Assembly: GCA_002314885.1 (NCBI GenBank) | Contig: DCHT01000060.1 | Span: 10,721 to 65,664, forward strand | DNA length: 54,944 nt | From: Bacteroidales bacterium UBA1745 | Lineage (GTDB): Bacteria > Bacteroidota > Bacteroidia > Bacteroidales > UBA932 | Direction: 5' to 3' | Part shown: one piece after another, positions 32,272-40,800 of the stretch | Layout of the letters: each line of letters opens with the position of its first letter | Numbering within the stretch: position 1 is the first letter of the stretch | Made by a program: the position numbers and the translations under genes | The notes under the pieces: model-generated | What the model was told of the DNA's origin: nothing | What the model saw: only the letters and a program-made list of their open reading frames with translations | The model's database searches: none

Positions 32272-33459
32272 TTAGTCCCTTGGTCTGAGCCAGGTTTCCG
32301 GGTTCTGAGGCGTAGTGCCGTTCCAAAGCTGGAAATGGAGCTTGGTCTCGTCATTGATGGTGTCGACCACGCCTATCTGCTGGCCGGTCTTCACCTTGTC
32401 GCCCACCTTGACGTTGCTGCTCTTCAGCTTGCAGTAGAAGGTGAAATAGCTGCCGTGCTGGACGAGGACGCACTGGTTGTAGCCCGGCATCACGACAATC
32501 TTGCTCACGACGCCGTTGAACACGGCCTTGACACCGGTGTCCGGACGGAGGGAAATGTCAATGCCATTGCTGGTGTAGCGGACGGTGGTGAATACAGGAT
32601 GGGTACGGGTGCCGAACTTGTCGGTAACAGGACCGTCGGCCGGCCAAGGCAGTTTGCCCTTGTTGCCGGAGAATTCGTTGGAAAGGGTATAGTCCACCGG
32701 CTTCTTCGGCTTCTTGCCGCCGCCGTTCTTGGCTTGCATTGCCTCGCGTATGATCTTGTCGATCTCGCGGTTGAGAGCATCTACCTGCTTCTGCTTGGAG
32801 GCCAGCTCCTTCTCATACTTGGAGCGGTCCTTCTTTAGGGATGCGATGATGGCCGAACATTCCTTCTCCTCCTTGGCAAGGGCATTCACTTCGCCCTTGC
32901 GCTGCTGACGGAGCTGGTCGGCATCGCTGCGCAGAGTCTTCAAGGCGGCCTTCTCCTCCTCCAGGCGGCTCTGGGTCTCACGGATTTCCGTCGCCTGCTG
33001 CTTCATAGAGGCGGAAAGATTGTGGAAATATCCGTAGCGGCGGAAGGCCTGACCGAGGTTGTCGCTGGCGATGATGTACATATACCAGACCTTGGCGTCG
33101 CGGTTGCGGTAGGCGGCCGTGACAAGACGGGAATATCTGGCTGAAAGGGTATCCAGGCGGTTCTCAAGCTGGGCGATCTCCTTAGTCTTGCTGCCTATCT
33201 GCCTGTCGATGGTGGCTATCTGCGCCTCGCTCTCCGCAAGCAGTTCCTTGCGCACGGACACCTTCTTCTGGATGAGGCTGAGGTCCGCGAGGGCGTTGCG
33301 GCTCTTGGACTTGTTCTCACTGAGCTGCTTGTCGAGTACGGCCATCTCCTTCTCCAGGCGGGCCTTGCGGGCTTCCTGTTTCCGGGTGTCCTGGGCAAGA
33401 GCCCCCACTGATGCCAGCAGCATCAGCAACGAAAGGACTATGAGCCTCAGTTTACTCAT
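32272..33459 (-). CDS. EnvC-like murein hydrolase activator (degenerate M23)
   Basis: A 395-residue exported protein: signal peptide (1-22), two long coiled-coil stretches (about 25-110 and 150-245), a basic linker and a LytM/M23 domain (about 270-390). The zinc site is incomplete. The HxGxD motif reads SNGID (Ser297, Asp301), the HxH motif reads KLH (Lys373, His375) and YxHL reads YCKL. Such coiled-coil proteins with dead LytM domains act as EnvC-type activators of cell-wall amidases during division. Its ATG overlaps the TPR gene stop (ATGA), so both are coupled. Activator role is inferred from architecture; no amidase gene is adjacent. Confidence 0.85.
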   Translation of the reverse strand: MSKLRLIVLSLLMLLASVGALAQDTRKQEARKARLEKEMAVLDKQLSENKSKSRNALADLSLIQKKVSVRKELLAESEAQIATIDRQIGSKTKEIAQLENRLDTLSARYSRLVTAAYRNRDAKVWYMYIIASDNLGQAFRRYGYFHNLSASMKQQATEIRETQSRLEEEKAALKTLRSDADQLRQQRKGEVNALAKEEKECSAIIASLKKDRSKYEKELASKQKQVDALNREIDKIIREAMQAKNGGGKKPKKPVDYTLSNEFSGNKGKLPWPADGPVTDKFGTRTHPVFTTVRYTSNGIDISLRPDTGVKAVFNGVVSKIVVMPGYNQCVLVQHGSYFTFYCKLKSSNVKVGDKVKTGQQIGVVDTINDETKLHFQLWNGTTPQNPETWLRPRD

Positions 33460-35180
33460 TTCTTAATCTGTTCCCTGCGGGCTTTCACTCTCGCGGCCAG
33501 ATCCTCCACTTCAGCCGCATCGGCCTTGGACATTGCCTGGTCCCAGTAGATGAAGGCGAGATTATATTCCTTGAGGGCATAGAGCACCTCTGCATAATGA
33601 TCGAGTATCGTGGCGCTTTCCTTGCCGCCGTAGAGCATCGCGTGCTTGAACACGCCCTTTGCCTCCACGTCCTTACCCTGCAGATGGAGTATCCATCCAA
33701 AGGTGTCCAGATAGGTAGGATTGTCGGGCTCAGCCTCCACGGTCTTCTTGCTCATAGCGTAGGCCTTGCGCAGCTTCTTCCCTTCCAGACTGAGGTAATA
33801 TGCATAGTTGTTGAGGGCCGGCACATAGTCGGGATTCATCTTCAGGACCTTTTCGTAGGTCTTGTAGGCCTTCTTCGTATCGCCCGTCCTCTGGTACATA
33901 TCGGCCACATTGGAATAGGCCTCGATGGCGACCTCCGGGTCGTCCGTGGTCTTGGCAAGCTGTTCATTCAGGGCTATGACCTTGGCATAGTCGCCCTTAC
34001 GATAGGCTGCCATTGAAGCATACTGGAGAAGGTATTCCTGATCCGGCAGACGCTTGTAGGCTGTTTCCGCGGTTTCGATCAGGCCATCCCAGTCCTGCAC
34101 GTATGAAAGGAATGAACAATATGTGGCGAGGGCCCTTTCATCGTCAGGATAGTTGTTGACATTGGTCTTGAAGCAGGAGTCGGCAAGAGCCTTCCGCTCG
34201 CTGCCCAGATAGTACACTCCCGCAGTGAAGAGCATTGCGCTGTCGCCCGGACAGGAATCCATCGCAGCCTTGAACATACCATCGAACTCCCTGCGGTAGT
34301 TGCGCTGCATCCTCGGGTCAGTACCCCTTGTCAGCGCAGTCAGATAGTTGGTCTTGCCCGCGGTCGGAATACCTTCCTTCGCCATAAACTGAGTGATCAG
34401 CGGGAAGAACATATCCATCCTCCTGGTCATCCTGTAGGTCTCTGCACGGCCGAGGAGAGCCGGAGCATAGTCCGGGTCCAGGGCGATGGCCTCGTCGTAG
34501 AAAAGCAGGGCCGTGGAATCGCGGCCGCAGCTGATCTCGTGGTCTCCGAGGGCGGACAGTACCTCCGGGGAGGAATATTCCGCGTTGAAGGCCTTCAGGG
34601 AATCGAGAGCCGCTTCCTGCCTGCCCGTGCCCATCAGAATATCGTAGCGGGTCATAGCCGTCGCCTCGGTCTTGCCGAACACCAGGTCGAGGTTGTCAAG
34701 GGTGGCGAGGGCGTCATCGTAGCGCTGCTGACTTATATAGAGGTCCACCAGGTTGTAGTAGAGCTCACTCTTCTTCGGAAAATCCTCGAGGAGGGACTCG
34801 TACATACTGACGGTTATCTCCTTCTGGCCGGTCAGACTGTAGAAGGCCGCCAGACGGTAGCGGTACCAGAAATTCTTCGGATCCAGGTCCACCGCCTTGC
34901 GCAGATGGGCTTCCGCAGCATCCGCATCGCGGTCCATCAGTTTGCACATACCCATATAGAAATGGGCCGCATCGTTGTCGGGATAGTCGAGCAGAACGGC
35001 GTCAAGCAGCACTTCAGCCTTCTTGAAAGCCGAACTGTCATAAGCCTCGACGGCCATAAGCACGACGCTCTCCGCCTGGGCTGGGGAAAGTTTCCTGGAG
35101 GACGACTTCTGGGCTGACAGCGGGAGGGCCACCGTCATCACGAGGAGCATTGCCAGTATTCTGAAAATCCTATTTGTCAT
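33456..35180 (-). CDS. Exported TPR-repeat protein
   Basis: A 574-residue protein with a signal peptide (MTNRIFRILAMLLVMTVALPLSAQ) and tetratricopeptide repeats over nearly the whole mature part (for example AHFYMGMCKLMDRDADAAEAHLRKAVDLDP and ALNNYAYYLSLEGKKLRKAYAMSKKTVEAEPDNPTYLD as repeat units read along the chain). It is probably a periplasmic scaffold. The start at ATG 35180 is preferred over 35186, because the promoter TACTTTTG (35195-35188) would begin the transcript near 35183. It leads a run with the EnvC-like, epimerase and phosphatase genes; coupling to the EnvC-like gene suggests a joint envelope role. Confidence 0.87.
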   Translation of the reverse strand: MTNRIFRILAMLLVMTVALPLSAQKSSSRKLSPAQAESVVLMAVEAYDSSAFKKAEVLLDAVLLDYPDNDAAHFYMGMCKLMDRDADAAEAHLRKAVDLDPKNFWYRYRLAAFYSLTGQKEITVSMYESLLEDFPKKSELYYNLVDLYISQQRYDDALATLDNLDLVFGKTEATAMTRYDILMGTGRQEAALDSLKAFNAEYSSPEVLSALGDHEISCGRDSTALLFYDEAIALDPDYAPALLGRAETYRMTRRMDMFFPLITQFMAKEGIPTAGKTNYLTALTRGTDPRMQRNYRREFDGMFKAAMDSCPGDSAMLFTAGVYYLGSERKALADSCFKTNVNNYPDDERALATYCSFLSYVQDWDGLIETAETAYKRLPDQEYLLQYASMAAYRKGDYAKVIALNEQLAKTTDDPEVAIEAYSNVADMYQRTGDTKKAYKTYEKVLKMNPDYVPALNNYAYYLSLEGKKLRKAYAMSKKTVEAEPDNPTYLDTFGWILHLQGKDVEAKGVFKHAMLYGGKESATILDHYAEVLYALKEYNLAFIYWDQAMSKADAAEVEDLAARVKARREQIKK

Positions 35181-35187
35181 AGACATA

Positions 35188-35195
35188 CAAAAGTA
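35188..35195 (-). promoter_or_regulatory. -7 element of the TPR gene run
   Basis: Minus-strand TACTTTTG ends 7 bases before ATG 35180. The predicted start lies inside the first possible ATG (35186), which argues for the second. It is divergent from the sigma-factor promoter. Confidence 0.5.
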
Positions 35196-35210
35196 CGTAT
35201 AATTTTTGAT

Positions 35211-35218
35211 TAATTTTG
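35211..35218 (+). promoter_or_regulatory. -7 element upstream of the ECF sigma gene
   Basis: TAATTTTG, about 98 bases before the GTG start at 35316. The remaining leader (35223-35315) carries no gene; a second, ECF-type autoregulated promoter could lie there but I cannot identify one with confidence. Confidence 0.4.
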
Positions 35219-35315
35219 CGTGATTACGGGGCTCACACTTTCAGTGTAACTGCAACATTTCTGCCGAAAGCTGCATCTATATTGCGCTGACTTGAAAAAC
35301 CCCGGCCGGTAATAA

Positions 35316-35864
35316 GTGAACGAAACCTACAACCATAAGCTGATAGAGTCCTGCAAGGACGGGGACAGAAAAGCACAGAAGGCCATTTATGACCTCCTTG
35401 CGCCGAAGATGTTCTCCGTATGCCTGCGTTATTGCGGCGACAGGCAGTCTGCAGAAGATATGCTTCAGGATGGTTTCGTTTCGATGTTCTCGAAGATGGA
35501 CTCCTACAAAGGAGCGGGTTCCTTCGAGGGATGGGCAAGGAAGATCTTCGTGAACACCTGCCTGATGTACCTCAGGAAGAACGACGTCCTCAAGCAGAGC
35601 GACGACATCGAGGAGGCCCGGAAACTGACCAGCGACGTTCCGACGCAGATGGAGGACATCGGCTACAAGGAACTGATGAAGATGGTGATGGAACTACCGC
35701 CTGGGTTCAGGACAGTATTTAATATGTACGCGATAGAAGGCTACTCCCACAAGGAGATCGCGGACGAACTGGGAATAACGGAAACAACTTCCAGGACGCA
35801 GCTCAGCAGAGCAAGGACCTGGTTGCAGAACAAGATAAAGGAAAAGACAGATGGAAGAAAATAA
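35316..35864 (+). CDS. ECF sigma factor (Das-type partner of the Dma anti-sigma)
   Basis: A 182-residue extracytoplasmic-function sigma factor. Region 2 covers about residues 25-90 (AEDMLQDGFVSMFSKMDSY and FEGWARKIFVNTCLMYLR), region 4 about 120-175 (ELPPGFRTVFNMYAIEGYSHKEIADELG and then TSRTQLSRARTWLQNK). The start codon is GTG; a stop (TAA) directly precedes it in frame and no ATG occurs until well inside region 2. It overlaps the downstream anti-sigma gene by 14 bases, the usual coupling for a sigma/anti-sigma pair. Regulon unknown; in Bacteroides thetaiotaomicron the related Das1/Dma1 pair affects outer-membrane vesiculation. Confidence 0.9.
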   Translation: MNETYNHKLIESCKDGDRKAQKAIYDLLAPKMFSVCLRYCGDRQSAEDMLQDGFVSMFSKMDSYKGAGSFEGWARKIFVNTCLMYLRKNDVLKQSDDIEEARKLTSDVPTQMEDIGYKELMKMVMELPPGFRTVFNMYAIEGYSHKEIADELGITETTSRTQLSRARTWLQNKIKEKTDGRK

Positions 35865-37041
35865 TTTTGACCTCAAGATGCGCTCTATGCTGGAGAGCGG
35901 GCAGGAAGAAGTTCCCGCCGGCCTCTGGTCTGCCATCGAGAGCAGGCTTCCGGCTGCCTCTTCCACTGTGAAAGCGCCGGTAATCTGGTGGAGATGGGCC
36001 TGCGGAGCCACAGCCATTGCTGCGGCCGTCGCACTCACGCTCATTTTCGCCTTCCGCAACGATGCCACCCCGAGCGTCGACATCGAGAATGTCGGTGCGC
36101 CTGTGCTCGCCGAAGTGACCGAGGAGGAAAACGCCGCCCTCGAGGAGGCTACCGCCGAGATTGCTCCAGTGACCGCAACCAAGGCTATTGCAGCTGCCGA
36201 CAAGGACGTCAAGGCTGAGACCGTTATCGTCCCTGAGACGGTCGTCGTTCCAGAAGCCGTTGAGGACGAAGCAGTAAGCGAGCAGGTCAGCGAGAAGACT
36301 GATCCTGAGAAGGACTGGCTTGCCGCCTACGAGACCGAGGACTTCAACGAGAATGGTACTGAGCTGAAGGAAAAGAAGGAATTCGACCGCCACGTGAAGC
36401 TCGCAGCATACGGTGACGCGACCAGCAACACCAATCCAACCTCAGGCAGCGGAAACGCCGCAATGATGAAGAAGCCGACGACTCCTACCATCACCAGCAT
36501 CGAGGAAACCGGCGAATCAACCTACGGCATCCCTGTGGCTGCCGGCGTGGGAATCAAGATCCCGGTTGCGAACAGGGTGTCCATAGGCACCGGCATCAAC
36601 TGGTCTATGATGACCAGGAACTTCTCCGGCCAGTACAACCAGGTCGATGAGGACGGAAACGTGACCAGCCAGGCCAGCTACTCCAGCATACGCAACACCC
36701 AGCACTACCTCGGAGTTCCAGTGAATGTGTACTACAGCATCATCAACAAGGATTTCGTGGACTTCTATGCCTACGCAGGCGGCAGCGCCAACAAGTGTCT
36801 GACCAACCGCTACACGATGCACGGCCTCGACGGAAACATCAACTACAAGTCCCCTGACACCGGCTGGCAGTTCTCGACCGGAGCCGGCATAGGAGTGGAA
36901 TTCATCGTGGCCAAGCGCTTCGGCTTCTACATCGATCCGAGCGTGAACTACTGGTTCGGCACCAAGAACAGCGCAAACAACCTCAGGACGAGGCAGCCGT
37001 TTATGATGGGCCTCGAAATGGGTATGAGAATAAGGCTCTAA
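35851..37041 (+). CDS. Dual membrane-spanning anti-sigma factor with outer-membrane barrel (Dma-type)
   Basis: A 396-residue protein with an unusual layout. Residues 1-40 are cytoplasmic (LWSAIESRLPAA), fit to hold the sigma factor. One membrane helix spans about 46-68. A long Ala/Val/Glu linker (about 72-215) could cross the periplasm, and residues 220-396 form an outer-membrane beta-barrel of about eight strands (AGVGIKIPVANRVSIGTGINW, GVPVNVYYSI, GAGIGVEFIVAKRFGFYIDPS). This matches the dual membrane-spanning anti-sigma (Dma) proteins described in B. thetaiotaomicron. It overlaps the sigma gene by 14 bases. The signal it senses is unknown. A terminator follows. Confidence 0.85.
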   Translation: MEENNFDLKMRSMLESGQEEVPAGLWSAIESRLPAASSTVKAPVIWWRWACGATAIAAAVALTLIFAFRNDATPSVDIENVGAPVLAEVTEEENAALEEATAEIAPVTATKAIAAADKDVKAETVIVPETVVVPEAVEDEAVSEQVSEKTDPEKDWLAAYETEDFNENGTELKEKKEFDRHVKLAAYGDATSNTNPTSGSGNAAMMKKPTTPTITSIEETGESTYGIPVAAGVGIKIPVANRVSIGTGINWSMMTRNFSGQYNQVDEDGNVTSQASYSSIRNTQHYLGVPVNVYYSIINKDFVDFYAYAGGSANKCLTNRYTMHGLDGNINYKSPDTGWQFSTGAGIGVEFIVAKRFGFYIDPSVNYWFGTKNSANNLRTRQPFMMGLEMGMRIRL

Positions 37042-37094
37042 TCTCAAAATCATAAATTTCTGAGCAATCTCAAAAAAATAATTTTGAGATTGCT
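37041..37094 (+). repeat. Dispersed terminator-like repeat, copy A
   Basis: About 55 bases directly after the Dma-type stop closely match the reverse complement of 40801-40859. Both begin AATCTCAAAATCA and contain CAATCTCAAAAAAATAATTT. Both copies lie just after a stop codon, in the same orientation relative to the gene they follow. Confidence 0.65.
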
Positions 37095-37100
37095 TTTTTT
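37063..37100 (+). terminator. Terminator of the sigma/anti-sigma operon
   Basis: AGCAATCTCAAAA (37063-37075) and TTTTGAGATTGCT (37082-37094) form a perfect 13-bp stem with a 6-base loop, followed by a run of T. It is the 3' part of repeat copy A. Confidence 0.85.
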
Positions 37101-37105
37101 GATGT

Positions 37106-37130
37106 TTTTCCGCCGTATGTTAGCGGAAAA
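37106..37130. promoter_or_regulatory. Inverted repeat before the lipoprotein gene at 37143
   Basis: TTTTCCGC (37106-37113) and GCGGAAAA (37123-37130) form an 8-bp palindrome with a 9-base centre (CGTATGTTA) that resembles a weak -7 element (TATGTTAG). It ends 12 bases before the ATG and could be an operator or a leader hairpin. Confidence 0.45.
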
Positions 37131-37142
37131 TGCACGAAAGAT

Positions 37143-38273
37143 ATGAAGAGAATGATGCTGGCCCTGACGATGGCCGTTCTGTGCGGGTGCACGATCAGTA
37201 AGGTAGGAGGCCACAACTGGCCGAGTGAGAAGGAGAATGAAAACCAGAATTCCGTGGACATAGAGAATACGGTATTTATGAGCGCAGTCGTATTTCCGGA
37301 CGGCTACGACTGGCAGAAGGACAGCGTATGCCTGAGCGAAGGCAGTCGGCTGGTAATGCTGGGAGGGGAAAGGATATTGTGCGAATCCGAGGCAAAGTCC
37401 GAATTCCATTATATGGTAAAGGGCAGCCTGTTCGAGACCCTTGTCGATAATATGCAGACCATAGTGCGGCAGGACGGACAGGAATGCCTGAGATGGGATG
37501 GACAGGAGAGCATCTGGGACCTTGCGATGGACGGCAAGGACATACTCTGCCTCTGCGTCTATGAGAATGAAGACGGCTACGGATGCCGGCTCAGGCGCAA
37601 TGGCAAATCGATATGGCACCAGGACGGCTGCTACCCGACAAGCGATTTCTACGAGAACAAGGGGACGCTCTGCTTCGGCCTGGACGGAGAATTCGCCGGG
37701 GGCGTACAGGGCACGGAAGAAACCCTTTTCAGCACGGCCGAACTCCCATTTTCAAATATAAACTACCGCTTCTTCGGCAATGACAGATGGCTGCTGTGTG
37801 GATATGAAGGCTTCGCCTGCGTCTCAAGCAGCCTCGGCGGGCCGTATTCCTCATACGGAGAGAATCTCTTCTGCGGACTGCTCTATGACGGGTCAGGAGT
37901 GTATGTGGAGCAATACCGCGACGGGGCCTACTGCATACTCAAGGATTTCACCGTGCTGTACAGTTGCGAGAATTTCAGGCGGGAGGCGGTCGTGATAGAC
38001 GGAGATGACATCTGTGCCCTGGGCAGGGTCGGGGACGACTACTGGGCCGTATTCAGCAAGGGACTGCTTACCACTCTTCCGGCGGGCTGCACCCCGATTC
38101 CCGGTGCAGGGATGGCTCTGAGTTATGGCAGGCTGATGTTTCCCGTCACCCTTGAAGGCGGGGTCGCCGGGTTCTGGGACGGCGGGCAAGTGCGCAGCCT
38201 GGGCCTCAACGGCTATGTGGACCGCATCCGTATAGGACGCGGCGTTTCCAAGAAGTACTGGATGTCGAAATAG
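37143..38273 (+). CDS. Cysteine-rich lipoprotein of unknown function
   Basis: A 376-residue predicted lipoprotein (MKRMMLALTMAVLCGC, lipobox LCGC). The mature part is a run of short beta strands with repeated aromatic and Gly-Asp patterns (WDGQESIWDLAMDGKDILCL, DGAYCILKDFTVLYSC, VIDGDDICALGRVGDDYWAVF), suggestive of a beta-propeller. About 15 cysteines are spread through it, unusual for a periplasmic protein. I do not recognise a family. It follows the sigma/anti-sigma operon but is separated by a terminator and a palindrome, so it may be a regulon member. Its stop lies two bases from the convergent tsaE stop. Confidence 0.75.
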   Translation: MKRMMLALTMAVLCGCTISKVGGHNWPSEKENENQNSVDIENTVFMSAVVFPDGYDWQKDSVCLSEGSRLVMLGGERILCESEAKSEFHYMVKGSLFETLVDNMQTIVRQDGQECLRWDGQESIWDLAMDGKDILCLCVYENEDGYGCRLRRNGKSIWHQDGCYPTSDFYENKGTLCFGLDGEFAGGVQGTEETLFSTAELPFSNINYRFFGNDRWLLCGYEGFACVSSSLGGPYSSYGENLFCGLLYDGSGVYVEQYRDGAYCILKDFTVLYSCENFRREAVVIDGDDICALGRVGDDYWAVFSKGLLTTLPAGCTPIPGAGMALSYGRLMFPVTLEGGVAGFWDGGQVRSLGLNGYVDRIRIGRGVSKKYWMSK

Positions 38274-38275
38274 AT

Positions 38276-38692
38276 TTACCAGGAAAGGGTCCTGGTGCCG
38301 TCAGCATTGACGGTAATGGTCACCTTGAGGGTTTCCTCCGGAAGAATTTCCTCCACGTTCTCAGGCCACTCCATAATGCAGAGGCAACCGCTGTAGAAAT
38401 AGTCATCGAGGCCCAGGTCGATGGCTTCGGCCAGGCGGTTGATGCGATAGAAGTCGAAGTGGAACATAGACTCCCCCGCGGCCGTCTTGTACTCGTTGAT
38501 GATAGTAAAGGTAGGAGAACAAACGGCGTCCTTGACTCCCAGCACGCGGGTAATGGCGGTGGTGAAGGTGGTCTTGCCGGCACCCATAGGGGCATAGAAC
38601 GCCACGAGGGTGGTGTCACCTATCGCAGAGAGGAATTCCCTTGCGACGCTGTCGATCTCAGAGAGAGATGATATAGTCAGCTGATTTGCCAT
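38276..38692 (-). CDS. tsaE: tRNA t6A biosynthesis ATPase TsaE
   Basis: A 138-residue P-loop protein needed for threonylcarbamoylation of A37 in ANN-decoding tRNAs, working with TsaB, TsaC and TsaD. The Walker A motif is PMGAGKTT (35-42), with FHFDFYRI and CIMEWPENV as the family motifs. Length is standard. It follows queF by 3 bases, so two tRNA-modification genes share a transcript. Confidence 0.95.
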   Translation of the reverse strand: MANQLTISSLSEIDSVAREFLSAIGDTTLVAFYAPMGAGKTTFTTAITRVLGVKDAVCSPTFTIINEYKTAAGESMFHFDFYRINRLAEAIDLGLDDYFYSGCLCIMEWPENVEEILPEETLKVTITVNADGTRTLSW

Positions 38693-38695
38693 AGT

Positions 38696-39157
38696 CTATT
38701 CGTGAGTGGCGAAGCGCTGCTCGGCCAGTTTCTCCCATTTGGTACCCGGGCGGCCATAGTTGGCGTATGGATAGATGGAAATGCCTCCACGCGGTGTAAA
38801 GAGGCCGGTGACCTCGATGTACTTAGGATCCATCAGGGCGATGAGGTCCTTCATAATCTTATTGACGCAGTCCTCGTGGAAGTCGCCGTGGTTGCGGAAG
38901 CTGAAAAGATAGAGCTTGAGGCTCTTGCTCTCCACCATCTTCACGTCCGGGACATAGCTGATGCGTATCTCCGCGAAGTCCGGCTGGCCCGTGATAGGGC
39001 ACAGGGAAGTGAACTCCGGGCAGTTGAACCTTACCCAGTAGTCATTCTCCTGATGCTTGTTCACGAACGATTCCAGCACCTCCGGCGCGTAGTCGCTCTT
39101 ATATTCGGTCTTCTTTCCGAGGGCCTGCAGCCCTTCCATTTCTCTTCCTTCTGCCAT
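38696..39157 (-). CDS. queF: NADPH-dependent preQ0 reductase
   Basis: A 153-residue T-fold enzyme that reduces the nitrile preQ0 to preQ1 in queuosine synthesis. The active-site cysteine is Cys53 (FTSLCPITGQPD) with Asp60, and the family motif ESKSLKLY is at 76-83, followed by His94 in GDFHED. It is the short unimodular type, as in Bacillus. Start ATG 39157 (MAEGREMEGL) is chosen; an in-frame start at 39211 lies upstream of the promoter element and the likely transcript start. Confidence 0.95.
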   Translation of the reverse strand: MAEGREMEGLQALGKKTEYKSDYAPEVLESFVNKHQENDYWVRFNCPEFTSLCPITGQPDFAEIRISYVPDVKMVESKSLKLYLFSFRNHGDFHEDCVNKIMKDLIALMDPKYIEVTGLFTPRGGISIYPYANYGRPGTKWEKLAEQRFATHE

Positions 39158-39199
39158 ATTGTCTCTGTTATGCGTCCCCACTTTCCGGGAACGGCGCGA

Positions 39200-39231
39200 C
39201 AAAGATAGCAATTATAAGGAAATCTTGTCAA
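39200..39231 (-). promoter_or_regulatory. Promoter of queF-tsaE
   Basis: Minus-strand TTG (39231-39229), 21-base spacer and TATCTTTG (39207-39200). The -33 part lies inside the 3' end of comM. The leader to ATG 39157 is about 38 bases. Confidence 0.6.
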
Positions 39232-40756
39232 GGAAGCGGTAGCCGGAGGCCTCGATGAGATGGTCCGGCAGTATATCGGGGACGGCATCCAGGTCCGCGA
39301 TGGTGCGCGCCACCTTTATTATCCTGAAGAAGGCACGCATAGAAAGGCCCGAGCGGTCGATTATCTCCTGAAGTACTCTCTTGCATTCAGGAGAAAGCGG
39401 ACAATACTTCGCAATCAGGCGGTTGGTCATCTCCGCATTGGTGTTGATGGGCTCGTCCCGGAAACGTTCCTGCTGGATCAGGCGCGCCGCCTGCACCCTT
39501 GCTGCAACAGCCGCGCTGCCCTCGGCCTTGCCCTGGCTCACCATCTTGGAGGTGTCCACAATATGCAGCCACAGATGCAGGTCTATGCGATCCATCAGGG
39601 GGCCGCTCATCTTGGACATATAGGCAATGCGGCGCGAAGGCGAACAGGTGCAGCGGTCGCCCTCTCCATAATAGCCGCAGGGACAGGGGTTGGTAGCTGC
39701 CACAAGCATAAACGAGGACGGATACTCCACCTTCATACGGAGGCGGGAAATGGACACGCGGCGGTCTTCCATAGGCCCTCGGAGCGACTCCACAAGGCGC
39801 TTGGGGGCCTCGCAGAACTCGTCGATGAAAAGCACGCCGTTATGCGCCAGGCTGATTTCCCCGGGCACGACGAAATCTCCGCCGCCACCCACTATCGCCG
39901 GAATGGAAGCGCTCAGGTTCGGGGCCCGGAAGGGACGCTGGCGCATCAGTCCACCACCCGGACGCGAACGGCCGGCCACAGAGTAGATCTTGCTGGTCTG
40001 GAGGGACTCGTCCACGGTCATAGGCGGCAATATGCCCGCCAGGGCATTGGCCAGGGAGCTCTTCCCCGAGCCCGGAGGACCGACCATTATCAGATTATGC
40101 CCCCCGGCGGCGGCTATCTCCAGGCCCCTCTTGGCACCTTCCTGGCCTATGATTTCGCAGAAGTCCATCACGTGCGGGGCCGGAGGAGGAGTGCGCGAAA
40201 TGCCGTCCTGGGCCGCCACGTTGCGCACCAGGAGATCATCGCACAGTTCCTCTTTTGCCAATATGCGTATGGCATCGTCCAGGGACTTCACGGCATAGAT
40301 GTCCACCCCGTCGAACTCTATGGCCTCGAGGGCCGAGGCCGCCGGAATGATGCATCCGCTGTAACCCTCGTTGCGGGCCATCTCCACCACGGGAAGAGCC
40401 CCCGGGACAGCGCGGACGGAACCGTCGAGTCCCAGCTCCCCCAGCAGCACGAAGTCCTTCAGGCCGGGCAGTTCCACCTGTCCTGAAGCCGCTATGATAC
40501 CTATCGCAATGGGCAGGTCATAGCCCGAGCCCCTCTTCTGGGTGTCGGCAGGAGCCAGATTTATGACGATTTTACGCCCCGGAATGCGGTAGCCCAGACT
40601 CTGCAGAGCCGTGACCGTCCTCATAAGGCTTTCCTTCACCGCGGCATCCGCGAGACCGACCAAATGAATACCTATTCCTTGCACCACATCGACCTCAACG
40701 GTCACCACTGTCGCCTCGATGCCTACGCACCGGGCACTGAATACATCTGTCAGCAT
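39212..40756 (-). CDS. comM: ComM/YifB-family Mg-chelatase-like AAA ATPase
   Basis: A 514-residue protein with an N-terminal Lon-protease-like ChlI domain (1-175), a AAA core with Walker A GPPGSGKS (226-233) and Walker B GVLFIDEF, and a C-terminal ChlI_C domain. A cysteine cluster, NPCPCGYYGEGDRCTCSP, inside the AAA domain is normal for the family. In Haemophilus and Vibrio the homologue is a hexameric helicase that aids branch migration during natural transformation. Whether this organism is transformable is unknown. It has no close co-directional partner upstream. Confidence 0.92.
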   Translation of the reverse strand: MLTDVFSARCVGIEATVVTVEVDVVQGIGIHLVGLADAAVKESLMRTVTALQSLGYRIPGRKIVINLAPADTQKRGSGYDLPIAIGIIAASGQVELPGLKDFVLLGELGLDGSVRAVPGALPVVEMARNEGYSGCIIPAASALEAIEFDGVDIYAVKSLDDAIRILAKEELCDDLLVRNVAAQDGISRTPPPAPHVMDFCEIIGQEGAKRGLEIAAAGGHNLIMVGPPGSGKSSLANALAGILPPMTVDESLQTSKIYSVAGRSRPGGGLMRQRPFRAPNLSASIPAIVGGGGDFVVPGEISLAHNGVLFIDEFCEAPKRLVESLRGPMEDRRVSISRLRMKVEYPSSFMLVAATNPCPCGYYGEGDRCTCSPSRRIAYMSKMSGPLMDRIDLHLWLHIVDTSKMVSQGKAEGSAAVAARVQAARLIQQERFRDEPINTNAEMTNRLIAKYCPLSPECKRVLQEIIDRSGLSMRAFFRIIKVARTIADLDAVPDILPDHLIEASGYRFLDKISL

Positions 40757-40800
40757 ATCTCGAAGTTTTCCGAAATATGGGACGGAATTAATTCAAAATC

